DNA of 64,000 nt from Linum tenue (lineage: Eukaryota > Streptophyta > Magnoliopsida > Malpighiales > Linaceae): positions 35,319,608-35,383,607 of the forward strand of contig CAMGYJ010000010.1 in NCBI GenBank assembly GCA_946122785.1. Reading direction: 5' to 3'. Of this stretch, positions 22,870 through 34,176 are shown one piece after another (the first letter of the stretch is position 1; each line of letters begins with the position of its first letter). Position numbers and translations under genes: made by a program. The notes beneath the pieces were generated by a model, which saw only the letters and a list, made by a program, of their open reading frames with translations, ran no database searches and was not told the DNA's origin.

Positions 22870-23860
22870 TTGAGCAGCAGATCCCACTACAAGGAGAAGG
22901 GGAAAAGGACCGACTTATATGGTCTACATCAATGACAGGCAACTATACAGTGAGAGACATTTACAAGGTGTGGTTAGATGAGTTCATGACTGCAAAGGGA
23001 CTGATTCAAGTAGGGGTACAACTATGTGGAGACGAATCTGGAACATGAACATGAAACCAAAGGTAAGGCACTTTATCTAGAGATTTGTGAGATACTCTTT
23101 GGCAACAGGTGACTATGTAAGTACCAAAAGAAGGAGAAGTGAGGAATGCCCTTTCTGTAGTTTAAAAGAAACTCAGGTCCATTTGTTTGGTGAATGTGCT
23201 TCATCGTGTAGAATATGGGTTAATAGGGTTGTTAATGAAGTTGATGAGCATACTCTAGCTGATTGGTGTGTCGTTTATTTGAAAAGAAAGAAACGTAGAT
23301 ATCTTTAATGGCATGAAAGTGGCAGAAGCAAAAATTGTACCCAGGGCCAGAGGTTTCTTGAAGGAGTTCCAGTAAAACCAACTTCGATCTCCCTTCCACG
23401 GGACTGCAGACTCCGCCGAATTGGACCAACCCATCACCTGGGAAAATCAAGGTAAATACGGATGCAGCCTGCAGGTGAGGCGGCTGGCGGCTTTGGGCTA
23501 GGCGTGGTAATTAGGAACGATGCAGGAGTTTTGTGTTAGCAGTAGCTAAGAAAATGCAGGGGAGTTGGAGCCCATAATTGGGTGAAGCACTTGCTGCAGA
23601 ATTTGGAATCCAGGTGGTCTATCAACAATGCCTGGGTGTCCCTTTGCTTGAGATGTATTGCTTAATGCTTGTTCAAAAGCCAACAGAGGCTCATTCAATC
23701 CATACTGAGATAATGAGATTGGAACAATATTCCAGAATATTAGGAGATTAATGATTGATATTGGAGGAGGACAATGGAAACATGCCGCTCGGCCAGCGAA
23801 CAAAGCCGCTCACAGTATGGCTCATGCAAAAATAAGATGAAACATCACGGTTATCTGCTT
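22870..23860 (+). pseudogene. LINE 3' fragment: zinc-binding RT domain and RNase H
   Basis: Scattered frames give TGNYTVRDIYKVWLDEF (near 22935), then SEECPFCSLKETQVHLFGEC (near 23130), the Cys-His pattern of the zf-RVT domain. After that come KVNTDAAC and GLGVVIRNDAGV (near 23450-23530), typical of the RNase H-like domain in plant L1 elements and related genes. Many frameshifts and stops are present, so it is an old relic. Endonuclease and polymerase parts are absent. Confidence 0.7.
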
Positions 23861-25097
23861 TGATTGACCATCGATCTATTTGTTGGATCAATTGAAAAAG
23901 GATGATGTAACAAGCTTATTTCAAAATTGGATCATAGTTCTCCTGAATTTGGTTTGAATTGGAGCGAATTGTTGCACACCACTTGGAGCAATGCGCCATG
24001 TTAGGATCACAATAGTTTGTTTTCTGAAAATTCTGAATATTAAGAAATTAAGTAAGAACAACCAATGATACGAAGAAATGAAAAAATCAACATTTATATT
24101 AAATTATAGTAAATGCGACTAGATCACAATATGGTGTACTTCCTAAATAATGTTTGATAAAAAAGAAACTTCCTAATTATGGGGTGTCACCTAGATATAT
24201 GGAAAGGAAGATAGATAACCACATATGAGGCGACCTTGTTGATTTTCTCTCTTATTGTGCCTAAACTCTTTTTGAATTTTGTACTCCAAGGATAAAAAGA
24301 TAGTAAAACCGTAAAATTCTCTCGAAAACCCAAGAGTAATAAGCCATAAGGATTTTTTTCAATAGATTTTATTCCTTTAAATAGTCTTCTAAGATTGAGT
24401 TCAAGTAGGAGTATTCTAGGACAGACTTAGAGGTAAATTAATGGCCTCTCTGGACTTGATCTTCAACGGCCATCATGCTCGAAGGTTGGGCCCATGTACT
24501 CTAATGTTTATAAAATTGAATTTAGATATTAAATATCACACCAAAATCCATGATCCAAATGCTCCATTTTTTTAATAATGAATTGGATTTTTTTCCAAAA
24601 TCATGAATATGTTTTAGAAAAGTAATTTTTCACTACAAGTAATAGTATGTTTCTTTCAAATCATCCAAATATTCCCTTTGCATATTAAACTTCAATTTTT
24701 GGTCCTTTTCTATGCATTTCAACGCAACTACAAAATTGTTATTATACATGAGTTTGGATTTGTCATCATAAAAATTCACCTTATATTTAGCATATAGCTT
24801 TGAGTTGATTGCGGAGTTAGACAAATCTTGCAGGTGTTGAATTTAGATACCAAACGCATAACTGAAATATATTGTCTAAATGATGTTCATATATATCTTT
24901 TTAAAATCAAATTTTTTTTCTTTCTGAAGTCATGGATCTTTTTTCATAAAATTCCATTTCCACGACAAGCGATTGTATATTGAATCATCATGTGTTTAAT
25001 TAAATCAAAACTCCAAGTAAATACTTAAAATATTTGAAATTTTGATCAGTATAATAGCTTGGACTATCCTTTTACATCACTGTCAACTCTTAGAAAG
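23861..25097. other. AT-rich non-coding stretch
   Basis: I see no coding gene, RNA gene or clear element ends here. Confidence 0.4.
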
Positions 25098-25445
25098 CAC
25101 AAATATTTTTCGTGATACTTATTTTTTAATTATAATCTTTATAGTTTGTTGTTGACCACAAAGGGATTTTATAAGAGTTGGCCAAAAAGCTCGGACACAG
25201 TATCGGTGTTCGAACTTTGTGATATTCTTTACGATAAAAGATATTCTTCGTGATAAGTTCAAAACACAATTATTCTTTGTGATATTTATTTTTTAATTAT
25301 AATCTTTTTAAATTGCTATTGACTACAAAGTTTTTTTTATAGAAGTTGACCACAAAGTTCGAACACAGTATACCGTGTTCGAACTTTGTGATATTCTTCA
25401 TGATAATAAATATTCTTTGTGATAAGTTCAAACACAAAAATATCC
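25098..25445. repeat. Tandem duplication of about 167 bp
   Basis: Two units begin CACAAATATTTTTCGTGATA and CACAATTATTCTTTGTGATA. Both contain GTTCGAACTTTGTGATATTC and TTTTTTAATTATAATCTTT. The sequence is AT-rich and non-coding. Confidence 0.7.
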
Positions 25446-25779
25446 TTTCATATTAACGGTAGGCTAATCCCTGTTCAGGTATAACAGAAAATCAAGTTAA
25501 TAATGCCAAATATTATGCATAAACACCTTTTACATGTATGAGAACATTAAAAAGTACAACATTTTATTCTAAAACATGAAAAAATGTAGATTGGAGTAAT
25601 CTAACATGAACCATTAACAATCGACAAAAATACCTATAAATCAATTCAATAATATCTCAAACAACGTGTACCACAAATATTACTTTCAAATCATTCATAT
25701 ATTATATAAAATTAAAGGTCTCAAATCATTCAAAATATAATTATATTGATAAAATTAAAATATACGAAATCAAATGACA

Positions 25780-25810
25780 CAGATCCAACCAACGCTCGGG
25801 TATAAGCTAG
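25780..25810 (+). mobile_element. Helitron-like 3' terminus
   Basis: The sequence CCAACCAACGCTCGGGTATA ends with CTAG followed by T. This matches the common plant Helitron end, in which a hairpin of the CCGTGC..GCACGG kind is followed by a short tract and CTAG before T. The left half of the hairpin is decayed. The 5' end is not located, so the extent of the element is unknown. Confidence 0.5.
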
Positions 25811-26133
25811 TTAATATTAAATGTGAAAAGTACAATTTATGAGACGTTTAAGCTAACTGCATCATTATTCGTCGGACTAAATTTTAAATTTTATCACTTT
25901 AAACTAACCGTAGGTCGTAGCTAGAAAGGCGCGTTCGTTTCCTCCGATCTCAACCCTTTTTTTTGGGCAATATCAAAAAAATATTATTGAGCTCTATATG
26001 TACCCCAAATAGGGGTTTACACATCTTGATCATTTACAATCTACAGCAAGCAAAGACCTGCACTGCTACACACTACTTCTATACAGCAAACTAAAGAAAC
26101 CTACACTACTACACTCTGCTTCTAACAATTACT

Positions 26134-29100
26134 TTACTGACTAAACACCGCTCGACAATCAGTATCCAATGCTGCATTTCCATGCCTGGCTAGCTCAATC
26201 GTCCTTCGAATTGTCTGAATCAACTCCCCATATTGCATTGATTTACTCCCAAACAGTCTGCCACAACGTTCCCTCCAAATCATGCTTACTACTAAATTCC
26301 AAACCAATTGACCAACCATAGCTATCGCCTTCTTGCCTTTGAAGTTCCTCACTACCCACATCAAGTAATCTTCGTAGTTGACTAGTTGGGGACATCTCAG
26401 ATCAAGCATTTGCATACAACCCTTCAGCACCTGGAACATATATTGACATTGGAAAAACAGGTGGTCTCGATTCTCTGTATGAGCATAACAGAGCAAACAG
26501 TTAGCATCCAACACTTTCCCCCAACCCTTCAATTGATCCAGTGTGGTGATCCTGTTGCGTTTTACAATCCAACTAAAAAAACTGTGCCTTGGAAGAGAGT
26601 GTCTTCCCCATACAAGCTACCAGGGCACTAGAGGTCTAGCCGACTATAACTCCTGCCAACCTGCTTTACAGAATATCACAACATCCTCTTATCATTCCAA
26701 AAAACTTTTATTCCCCAACAGCGAAAGAAACCTTCCACCTTATCCCTGACCTTTAGCAATCTCTTCCAAACCCATGAGGCAGTACTACCTGTTCTTAATT
26801 CCCAGAATGTGAGGTGTTTAATACGATACTGATAATTCCACGCAACCCACCAGGACCCCTCTTTGGCACGCAGAGCCCATATGTGTCTCGTAGTACAAGC
26901 TATATTCCATGTCTTTAGACAACGAATGCCTAGCCCCCCTTCTTTTTTTTGGAATAGCTAATAAATCCCAAGCCATTACTGCTTTTTTCCTCATGGATTC
27001 ATCATCTATACCCCAAAGAAACTTACAACATATTTGCTCTATCTCCTTTATGATGGACAATGATAGTAGGAAAACATTCATCCAAAAGTAGGATAAACAC
27101 TTACACCCTCCACTGCTTTTGTAGAACATTTATCCAGCAGACCACTTACACTCTCCACTGCTTTTGTAGAACCATTGAAAAAAAAAAAAACAGTAGATCA
27201 TCTGCAAACACAAGGTGTGTTATGCCTAGCTTCTTACATCTAGGATGGAATGGGAAATCACCAGAAGCAGCACCTTTGTTCAATATACAAGATAAGACTT
27301 CCATAGCTATTGAGAAAAGAAAAGGAGATAGGGGATCTCCCTGGCGCAGGCCCTTCTTTAATGGGAAGTAACCACACACCCCCTTTATTGCAACACTTAG
27401 TATTGGGGTAGTGAAACAAACCCTGATCCAGGAGATGAATTGAGGAGGGAGACCCATTGTTGTCATCCCAGTAAACAAAAAATCCCAGTCAATGGAGTCA
27501 AATGCCTTCATTAGGTCTATTTTCATCGTGCACCGAGGAGAAATATGTTTCCTATGATAACCCACTACTAATTCAGATGCCATCAGAATGTTGTCACTAA
27601 TACTTCTACCCTTCACAACCGCTGATTGACTCTGACTAATTGATTGGGGTAGAACAGTAAAGAGCATGTTAGCCAATATCTTGGCAATGCATTTGTATAA
27701 CACATTGCAACAGGATATTGGCCTGAACTATTTCATTTGGTCTGCCCCAACTACCTTTGGAAGAAGAGCTAACACTGTCGAGTTCAATTCCCTCTGGAGA
27801 AATCCAGTGAGAAAGAAGGAGCTGATATCACTAGTTATATCATCACCCACTACTGACCAAGCTCCTTTGTAGAACTCTACTGTATAACCATCAGGACCAG
27901 GGGACTTATTAGTTCCCATATCAAACAAGGCAGATTTTATTTCCTCTTTTGAGACATTCCTACAAAGATGCTCAGTATCCACTGATGTTACTTTATTTAC
28001 CAAGAGTTGCTCCATTTCCTCCACTGAAATACTTCGTACTTCCTGGTTTTTCTCCCCAAGCAACTTCATATAGAATTCTACTGCTACCCGTCCAATGTCC
28101 TCAATATCAGTAATAATACTGCCATCCTCCTTTTTGAGGAAAGGTATATGGTTACTATGTTGCCTCACCCTCAGTGACTGATGAAAATAAGTTGTGTTAT
28201 TATCTCCTTCTGTTATTGCTTGGATCCTGGCTTTTTGTTTAAAGAACCTTCTTATGCTTTTCTATACATTATACACTCTGCTACTGCCTTTGCTTCTTCT
28301 TTGAATAACTGTGGGGAAGGATCACTAAAGACCTTATGCTGGATAGCTTTTAAATCTTCTTCTGCTTTTCGAGCTCTTAGAGATATATCTGAGTAGAACT
28401 CTTTATTAGTTCCTTAAGCTTCTTCTTTAGCAACCTCAACTTGTGGCATACTTTAAAAAAAGGGGTAGCCAGAGACCCTTGTACTCCAGACTTCTTGCAA
28501 GATTTCTTGAAACCTGGGATGGTCACACCAAAAATTAAAGAATCTAAATGGTTTAGGTAATGTCTTCTGATTTGGGGAAGAATTCAGTAATAAACCACAA
28601 TGATCTGAATGTGTGCCCGGAGTGACAGTGCTGGCAAAGCTTCTTGGAAATTTTGCAAGCCAAGAGCTATTCATGAAGATTCTATCAATTTTCCGAGCTA
28701 TTGGGGTTCGAGATTGCTTATTTACCCAAGTAAAATACTCCCCTGCTACTTTATGTTCTTCCAAGTGCATACAATCTATCCAGTTCTGAAAATCCTTACC
28801 ACTAGCCCCTGGAAGTGTTCCATTAGATGCTTCAAATGCAGCAAGTATTGAGTTGAAATCCCCAAGAACTAGCCAAGTCTCATTACTTACTTGTATAGAC
28901 TGCATTTTAGCATAAGAAAGGCGCCTAACAGCTTCATCATTAGGACCATAAACCATAGTAATCTGACAATCCACTCTCCCCCTAACCTTCAAATGCATGA
29001 AATTTTCCTCTATTATCTCAGCTGTAACCTTCAGATCCGGCTTGTAGAAAACCCAGATCCTACCATTAGAGGACTTATCATAGTTCTCCAAGTATTTCCA

Positions 29101-29262
29101 CTCAGAAAAATAATCAGCACAAATATTCCCCATTTTACTCTTTTGTACCCTGGTTTCTAGAACTGCCATGATGTCCACATTTTGAGACCGCAGAAACTTA
29201 CTAATAAACGCATGTTTTGAGGTTTTTTTAAAACCTCTCATGTTCCATGAAGCTACTAACAT
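26134..29262 (-). pseudogene. LINE ORF2 (AP endonuclease and reverse transcriptase), broken
   Basis: The endonuclease domain (29262 to 28453) starts MLVASWNMRGF and keeps the family's LVLGDFNSIL and GTHSDHCGLLL motifs, the second holding the catalytic Ser-Asp-His. The polymerase part follows with SPGPDGYTVEFYKG (near 27900), QSAVVKGRSISDNIL (near 27620) and the FADDLLFF active site (near 27200). The C-terminal zinc domain reads CLLCYAHTENRDHLFFQC (near 26500). Stops and frame changes separate these blocks at about 28450, 27715, 27140 and 26800, and one polymerase segment near 27000 is compressed. It is therefore inactive. Confidence 0.88.
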
Positions 29263-29267
29263 CCTTT

Positions 29268-29554
29268 TTTAGACGACCTTCCCACACACCTTGCCTTCTT
29301 ACCCCTTTCACTGGTAATGTAGTCAAATCCTACAGGGAATGGATCAAAACCCCCTATTAACCATATCAATGTTTCCACCACCCCCTGAGTAGGAGACGAT
29401 TACTGCCATTTTTTTTAGAAGACCTTCCCACACACCTTGCCTTCTTACCCCTTCCACTGGTAATGTAGTCAAATCCTACAGGGAATGGATCAAAACCCCC
29501 ATTAACCAGATCAATGTTTCCACCACCCCTGAGTAGGAGACTATTACTGCATTT
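29268..29554. repeat. Tandem duplication of about 144 bp between LINE ORF1 and ORF2
   Basis: Two copies starting at 29268 and 29413 share TTCCCACACACCTTGCCTTC and CCTACAGGGAATGGATCAAA. They cover the end of ORF1 and the spacer before ORF2, so the ORF1 C-terminus is repeated. Confidence 0.85.
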
Positions 29555-30612
29555 CCTTTGGAGAGTTTAGCAGCCACAACAGGTCTGACACTCCTCCTCC
29601 CCTGAATTACTTCTTGAAATTCTTCCTCTGATGGCAACTGATCTGCAACCTGCCCTTGCACTGTATTCTTATCAACCACCTGCTCCTGTAATTTTTCCAC
29701 CAGACATCCTTCAGTACCTACCACTTCCTCTACAATATCCCTCATTGACACTCCAAGCCTCATACTCTCCTCCTCATTATGTTGTTGAAGAACACCCTGT
29801 ATCTCAGTCTCCTTGTGTTGCACATTCTATGCCTCTTTATGAGCAGTAGCTTGAGGAACTTCCTGCTGTTTTGCCTTTGGAATCCACATTTTCGTTACCG
29901 CCATCTCCTCCTTACTACAATCATGACCAAACCGACTACATTTCTGACAGACAGGGGTAGATTGAAGTACGCAACATAAGGTGCGAAAGGGGAACCTTCA
30001 TCCAGGACAAATCGTAAAACCTCGGGACACTTTGACTCCACAGTAATCTCAACATAGTATTTCGCAAACCCTAGTTGTAATCTGGGAACAGAACGACCTG
30101 CCAATCATACTAACCACCTTGCTGAAGCATTCTGGAAGTAGACATTCCATTGGTAGACCCGAGATCTTCACCCAAACCGGAAGGCCAGGCTTCTCAGGAG
30201 CTACTGGCAGAATCCCATTTTCCCATTTTCTCAAGAACAGATTATTCCCCCAAAGATGTCATGGACCACTACGAAATACACAGAAACAAGTCGATGCATT
30301 CGAAAATTGAAACACCAAGAGCTTATCTCCAAACCAGGAAACCCTAATTTTCCCATCTCTACCCCATAGCTTGTTCGCCTAATTTCTAATGACTACGAGA
30401 GATGGTGGAGCAGAGATAAACTGACCTACCAAACAGTTTTGCCAGCGAGCAGCGCCCTTATCCAACAAGGCCTTCGGAAGACGAAGAGCACCATCAACAA
30501 GATCTGGTTCTTCGTAGTGAAGTCTGCAGCTCTCGTCGATCGTGAAAAGATCTGCCCACGATTTCCCTGCTTCAGCAGATGCAACCATGGAGAAAGAGAG
30601 AGTTTCAAGCAA
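29476..30612 (-). pseudogene. LINE ORF1 (DUF4283-type RNA-binding, zinc knuckle), broken
   Basis: From 30612 the frame gives SWADLFTIDESCRL and WQNCLVGQFISAPP, followed after a stop by LPVWVKISGLPMECL (near 30170). This is the DUF4283 pattern of plant LINE ORF1 proteins. A zinc knuckle reads PVCQKCSRFGHDCS (near 29935). A Glu/Gln-rich tail follows, with QHKETEIQGVLQQHN. Stops near 30380 and 30050 and a frameshift near 29950 inactivate it. In other LINEs this protein binds the element RNA. Confidence 0.75.
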
Positions 30613-30880
30613 TCAAAGAAAGAAAAGAGAAATCCGACTACGAGTAGTGTCGCCAGATGATATCGCCGCCGGCAGGAGGCCGAAACGACGAGGGAATCTC
30701 CAGCGATTAGAGCCGGGAACCACCGACGGCAGAAGGCCGATCCAGCGGGAAAACTTGTTTCGCTCTTTTTCTCTCTCTCTCTCTAACTCTCTCTCTAGCA
30801 GCTCCTATGTTTACGAATTCGCACATACATTTTTAACAATGGAGGCCACGCGATCTCAATGGTTGTCATGCTAGTGGCAT

Positions 30881-31894
30881 TAGGGCTGTCAGTTCGGTTG
30901 CCGGTTAGCGGCTAACCGGCTGGTCTAACCGTTAACCGCCGGTTAGCGGCTAACTGGAAACCGAAAAAAATGGGTGGCGGTCGGTTGTCGGAGGCGTTCA
31001 GTGGTTAGGCGGTTAGCCGAAAAATCGAGGCCGGTTAACCGGCTAACCGACGCTAACCGACCGATGCTAAACGACCCCGTTTTGGCCTAAATAAAACTAC
31101 CCAACCCCATCCTAAACCCTAGCAGCCCTTCGGTTCGTTCCTCCATCCTCCCTCTTCTCGTTTCGCACAGCCGCCCCACTCCACTCCCACACAGGCCATA
31201 GGCCACAGCACAGCTCTGCACCTAGTGGCCCACCCTGCGTGAGTCCCTCACCACGAACCAGGACGACACCCCGCACCTCACGCTCACCGTCGTCGTCCCC
31301 GCCGCGGCCGTCGCCGTCATGAAGGAGATCGGCCAGCGGATGGAGAAATTTGCCCGCCTCATGGGGGTGCCCTTCGAGTTCCGCGCCGTCGCCGGACGGC
31401 TGGCCGACCTCACGGGAGACAAGGTCGCTCTCGCGGTCAACGACGACGCCACGCACGCAGGTGAGCGCCTCCTCTCCCGCGCCTTCATCGCCTCCGTCGT
31501 CCTCCGCAGGCGAGCGCCTCCGTCGTCCTCAGCAGGCGAGCGCTTCCTCTCCCGCGCCTTCGTCGTTGGCGACTGCTGCTGCTTCTTCCTATTTGAAATT
31601 GAGAGATGGAAGGAGAGAGAAGGCAGATCTAAAATGGAGAAAGGTAAGGAGAGAGAAGCAGTTGTTGTGACTGTGAGGAAGATGGGGGATGATTTTCTTT
31701 CGTGGGGTTTTTTTTATTATTAATTAAAGGCAATCATTTTGAAAAGAAGGGGTAGGTTTTTTTTAGGTGGCTAACTGAGCATAAAACCGAAACCGATTGG
31801 TCGGTTGGCCGTAGTCATAGGGAGAGTCTCGGTTTAACCGATAACCGGGATTTTGGTTTTCGATTAAACCGAAACCGACCGAATGACACCCTTA
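30881..31894. mobile_element. Non-autonomous hAT element (1014 bp) with captured gene piece
   Basis: The ends TAGGGCTGTCAGTTCGG and, inverted, TAAGGGTGTCATTCGG are typical hAT termini. AGTGGCAT at 30873-30880 and 31895-31902 is an exact 8-bp target duplication. Subterminal regions are filled with CGGTTA/TAACCG motifs, the usual transposase binding clusters. No transposase is present. The GC-rich middle holds a GRAS gene fragment. Confidence 0.9.
31202..31460 (+). pseudogene. GRAS-domain gene fragment (SHORT-ROOT-like) captured by hAT
   Basis: The frame through the ATG at 31319 reads [20 protein letters not shown] upstream and [20 protein letters not shown] downstream, ending near [18 protein letters not shown]. 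This closely follows the VHIID/PFYRE part of GRAS transcription factors of the SHORT-ROOT branch (QWPTL...[13 protein letters not shown]). The codon just before WPTL is TAG, where the family has Gln. Only about 85 codons remain, followed by a Ser/Arg-rich repeat of a 20-30-base CTCCTCTCCCGCGCCTTC unit. The base composition is much more GC-rich than the surroundings, which supports capture. Confidence 0.75.
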
Positions 31895-31988
31895 AGTGGC
31901 ATGCCACCCGGTTGAACCTGGTTCAACCTGTGCCGGTCATGAAACCGGCATGACACCACCGGTATGATCGACTTATGCATTTTAAATA

Positions 31989-33687
31989 GGGTTAATACCT
32001 TGTTATGGCCTGAACTATGACCATGTAATCAACTTTGGCCAGTGGTTTGAGAAATTAACATCCTGGCCCGATCTATGTAGCATATAGACAAAATTGGCCT
32101 GGAGCGTGGTTTGACTGTTTGTTTGGACGGTCAACACCGTTGACTGTTAGTCAACTGTCCAGGTCACTGCCATGTCAACATAAAAAAATTACAATTACAA
32201 TTTTCTTTTTATTTCATTTACAAAATTGAATAATTAAAAAAAAAACAAAAAATTCTGGCCCACCCATCCGCACCTTATCCCCTCACCTTCTTTCCTTTTC
32301 GATCAATCCCTATTCCATCTTCTTCCTCCTTCTTCCCCGACGTCGCACTCTTTCATCATAACCCAAACACGAGCACCCATCCCCCTCGCCTTCTTTCGTT
32401 ATCGATCTGCTCCCCAAAAAAACCCTAACGACCCATCTTCTTCCTCCTTCTTCCCCGACGAGGTGGGCCAGAAGTTTGACCCTTGTGATTCTCTGCCTGC
32501 AATCGAGATTTGATATCCTAGTTCTACACAAGGACTGGTGTACAGAACCTGCAAAACAACGCCAAAAGGAAAAGCTACCAGAAAAAGAAAAGAAGAAAAC
32601 AGAGCGACTACAGGCAATGTCAGAAGGCCATCTTTTCTTCCCAATCCCCTGTTATCCCTCTTACTGAGCACCATCTTCTTCTATTCCAAGTTTCACATAA
32701 CAACAACAACAGCAAAAGAAAATGGCCGGCAACCGCAGCAACTTCGCCGGAGCTGAGATCCACCAGCCGTTCGAGCACTTCTTCAAGGAGATATCACCAG
32801 AAACAGTCCAAATCAAGAAAATGGTAAGCATTGTGCTCTGTTTTGCTTAAATTTTTTTTTTCAGGAAATCCCCCCCACCCGACCTTGTGCTCTGTTTTTC
32901 TGTTTGTTTCTGTTTTCCATCGACGTAACAGATGCTTCCGGAGAAGTTTGGGCTCACTTTCAGGGGCAAGCTTCCTACTCAGGCGAAGCTGAAAGTACCA
33001 AACGGCAGGGTTGGACTGTTGGGTTGACGAGAGAAAGGAGGAGCCCAAACAGAGTGTGGCTGGACTCGGGGTTCGGAGATTTCCTCGATTACCACTCCAT
33101 CATGGCACAATACTTGCTCATGTTCAAGTACGATGGCTGCTCCAGCTTCAATGTAGTCATTTGCGATACCACAGCCTGCGAGGTTGTCTTTCCGAACGCG
33201 TACCCTCAGGCTTCTTCTGATCAAGAAGACAGCGACATGGACGACGATTCTGAGTTTAACGCCGACGAGCCCAGCGAGGAGGAAGAAGAAGAAGAAGAAA
33301 TCAGCGATTCCAATTCTGACAGTGAAGAGGGGTTCGTTCTCGGCGCCAATGACAAAGGGAAACAAGCGGAGGATAGAAATCGCCGCGGTGGGTCTGCCTC
33401 TGGGTCTCGCCGGAGGGTGGGTGGGCCAGATTTTTTTTTTAATTATTCAATTTTGTAAATGAAATAAAAAGAAAAATGAAATTGTAATTTTTTTATGTTG
33501 ACATGGCAGTGACCTGGACAGTTGACTAACGGTCAACGGTGTTGACCGTCCAAACAAACGGTCAAACCACGCTACAGGCCAATTTTGTCTATATGCTGCA
33601 TAGATCGGGCCAGGATGTTAATTTCTCAAACCACTGGCCAAAGTTGATTACATGGTCATAGTTCAAGCCATAACAAGGTATTAACCC
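31989..33687. mobile_element. Pack-MULE (1.7 kb) carrying a B3 gene
   Basis: Long inverted repeats of about 270 bases (31989-32262 and 33420-33687) start GGGTTAATACCTTGTTATGG. TTTTAAATA at 31980-31988 and 33688-33696 is an exact 9-bp target duplication. These are the marks of a Mutator-like element. There is no transposase. Instead it carries a host-type gene with its intron. Confidence 0.92.
32722..33458 (+). pseudogene. B3-domain (REM type) transcription factor captured by Pack-MULE
   Basis: Exon 1 (32722-32823) encodes MAGNRSNFAGAEIHQPFEHF and FKEISPETVQIKKM, then a GTAAGC donor. Exon 2 starts at 32932 after AACAG with LPEKFGLTFRGKLPTQAKLK, the start of a REM-type B3 fold. One missing base near 33010 (GTTGGA where a GTTTGG reading is needed) shifts the frame. 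In the other frame the fold continues with WLDSGFGDFLDYHSIMAQYL and VVICDTTACEVVFP. An acidic Ser/Glu-rich tail follows and runs into the right terminal repeat before the stop. B3 proteins bind DNA in the nucleus. This copy has about 220 codons, one B3 domain and one frameshift. Confidence 0.82.
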
Positions 33688-33696
33688 TTTTAAATA

Positions 33697-34176
33697 AAAT
33701 GACATCATTTAATTTAATGAATAAAAAAATTAATTTATTATTCATTTTATGAATGTAATAGTTAAAAGTTGATGATATTTGTTGGATTGTAACTAAATTG
33801 TCCACAAATATGTTTTATATATGATTAAATACATTGGATATCAATTGTTTTCACATTTTTTTAAACCGGCATGAACTGACATAAACGGGTTATACCACCG
33901 GTTACCATTCCACTTGCCAAACCGGCACAACGGTATAAACTGATTTGACAACCTGCCAACCCTTTTTGGTCTCCGAAACTGCGATTTTTCCCGCCTCCTA
34001 ACTCCACAAATTTTGTTTGTCAAAAAAAAAAAAATAAATAACTCCACAATTTCCATTCTCCATTTTGATTCCATTTTATTGCTTCGGTTTTGCCACTCGG
34101 ATTCATCGGAATCAATCGAGGAACAATACTTACTTGCGACCCCAGCTCGTAAAGTTGCAGACTTCTTCTTCTTTCT
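33697..34176. other. Promoter-side spacer of the PPR gene
   Basis: AT-rich to 33860, then the right flank of the older hAT-like remnant to 33956. From there to 34176 is the putative leader of the PPR gene. No other gene is seen. Confidence 0.4.

Larger units (their letters stand above)
25945..30859 (-). mobile_element. L1-type LINE, near full length, decayed
   Basis: ORF1 (gag-like) and ORF2 (endonuclease, reverse transcriptase, zinc domain) follow each other on the minus strand. The 3' end shows an A-run (plus-strand T8 at 25957-25964). CGATCTCAA occurs at 25945-25953 and 30851-30859 and is the likely target duplication. Three G bases lie between the A-run and the target copy, which is a little unusual. 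Confidence 0.8.
30861..33956. mobile_element. Older hAT-like remnant hosting two later insertions
   Basis: GGTTGTCA near 30861 and its inverted copy TGACAACC ending at 33956 bracket two matching flanks. Both flanks are rich in GCCGGT, ACCGGT and CCGGTT motifs (31900-31965 and 33865-33955). With the hAT (30881) and the Pack-MULE (31989) removed, about 0.37 kb remains. The ends fit hAT elements of the GGTTGTCAAA type, but no matching 8-bp duplication is seen. Confidence 0.4.

Noticed and set aside
21598..25810. A complete Helitron from TCTCTACTAC to CTAG
   Set aside because: The base before the supposed start is T rather than A, and nothing else links the two ends. Only the 3' end is reported.
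31112..31488. Arg/Gly-rich minus-strand frames
   Set aside because: Opposite strand of the GC-rich GRAS fragment. The plus-strand reading has clear family motifs.
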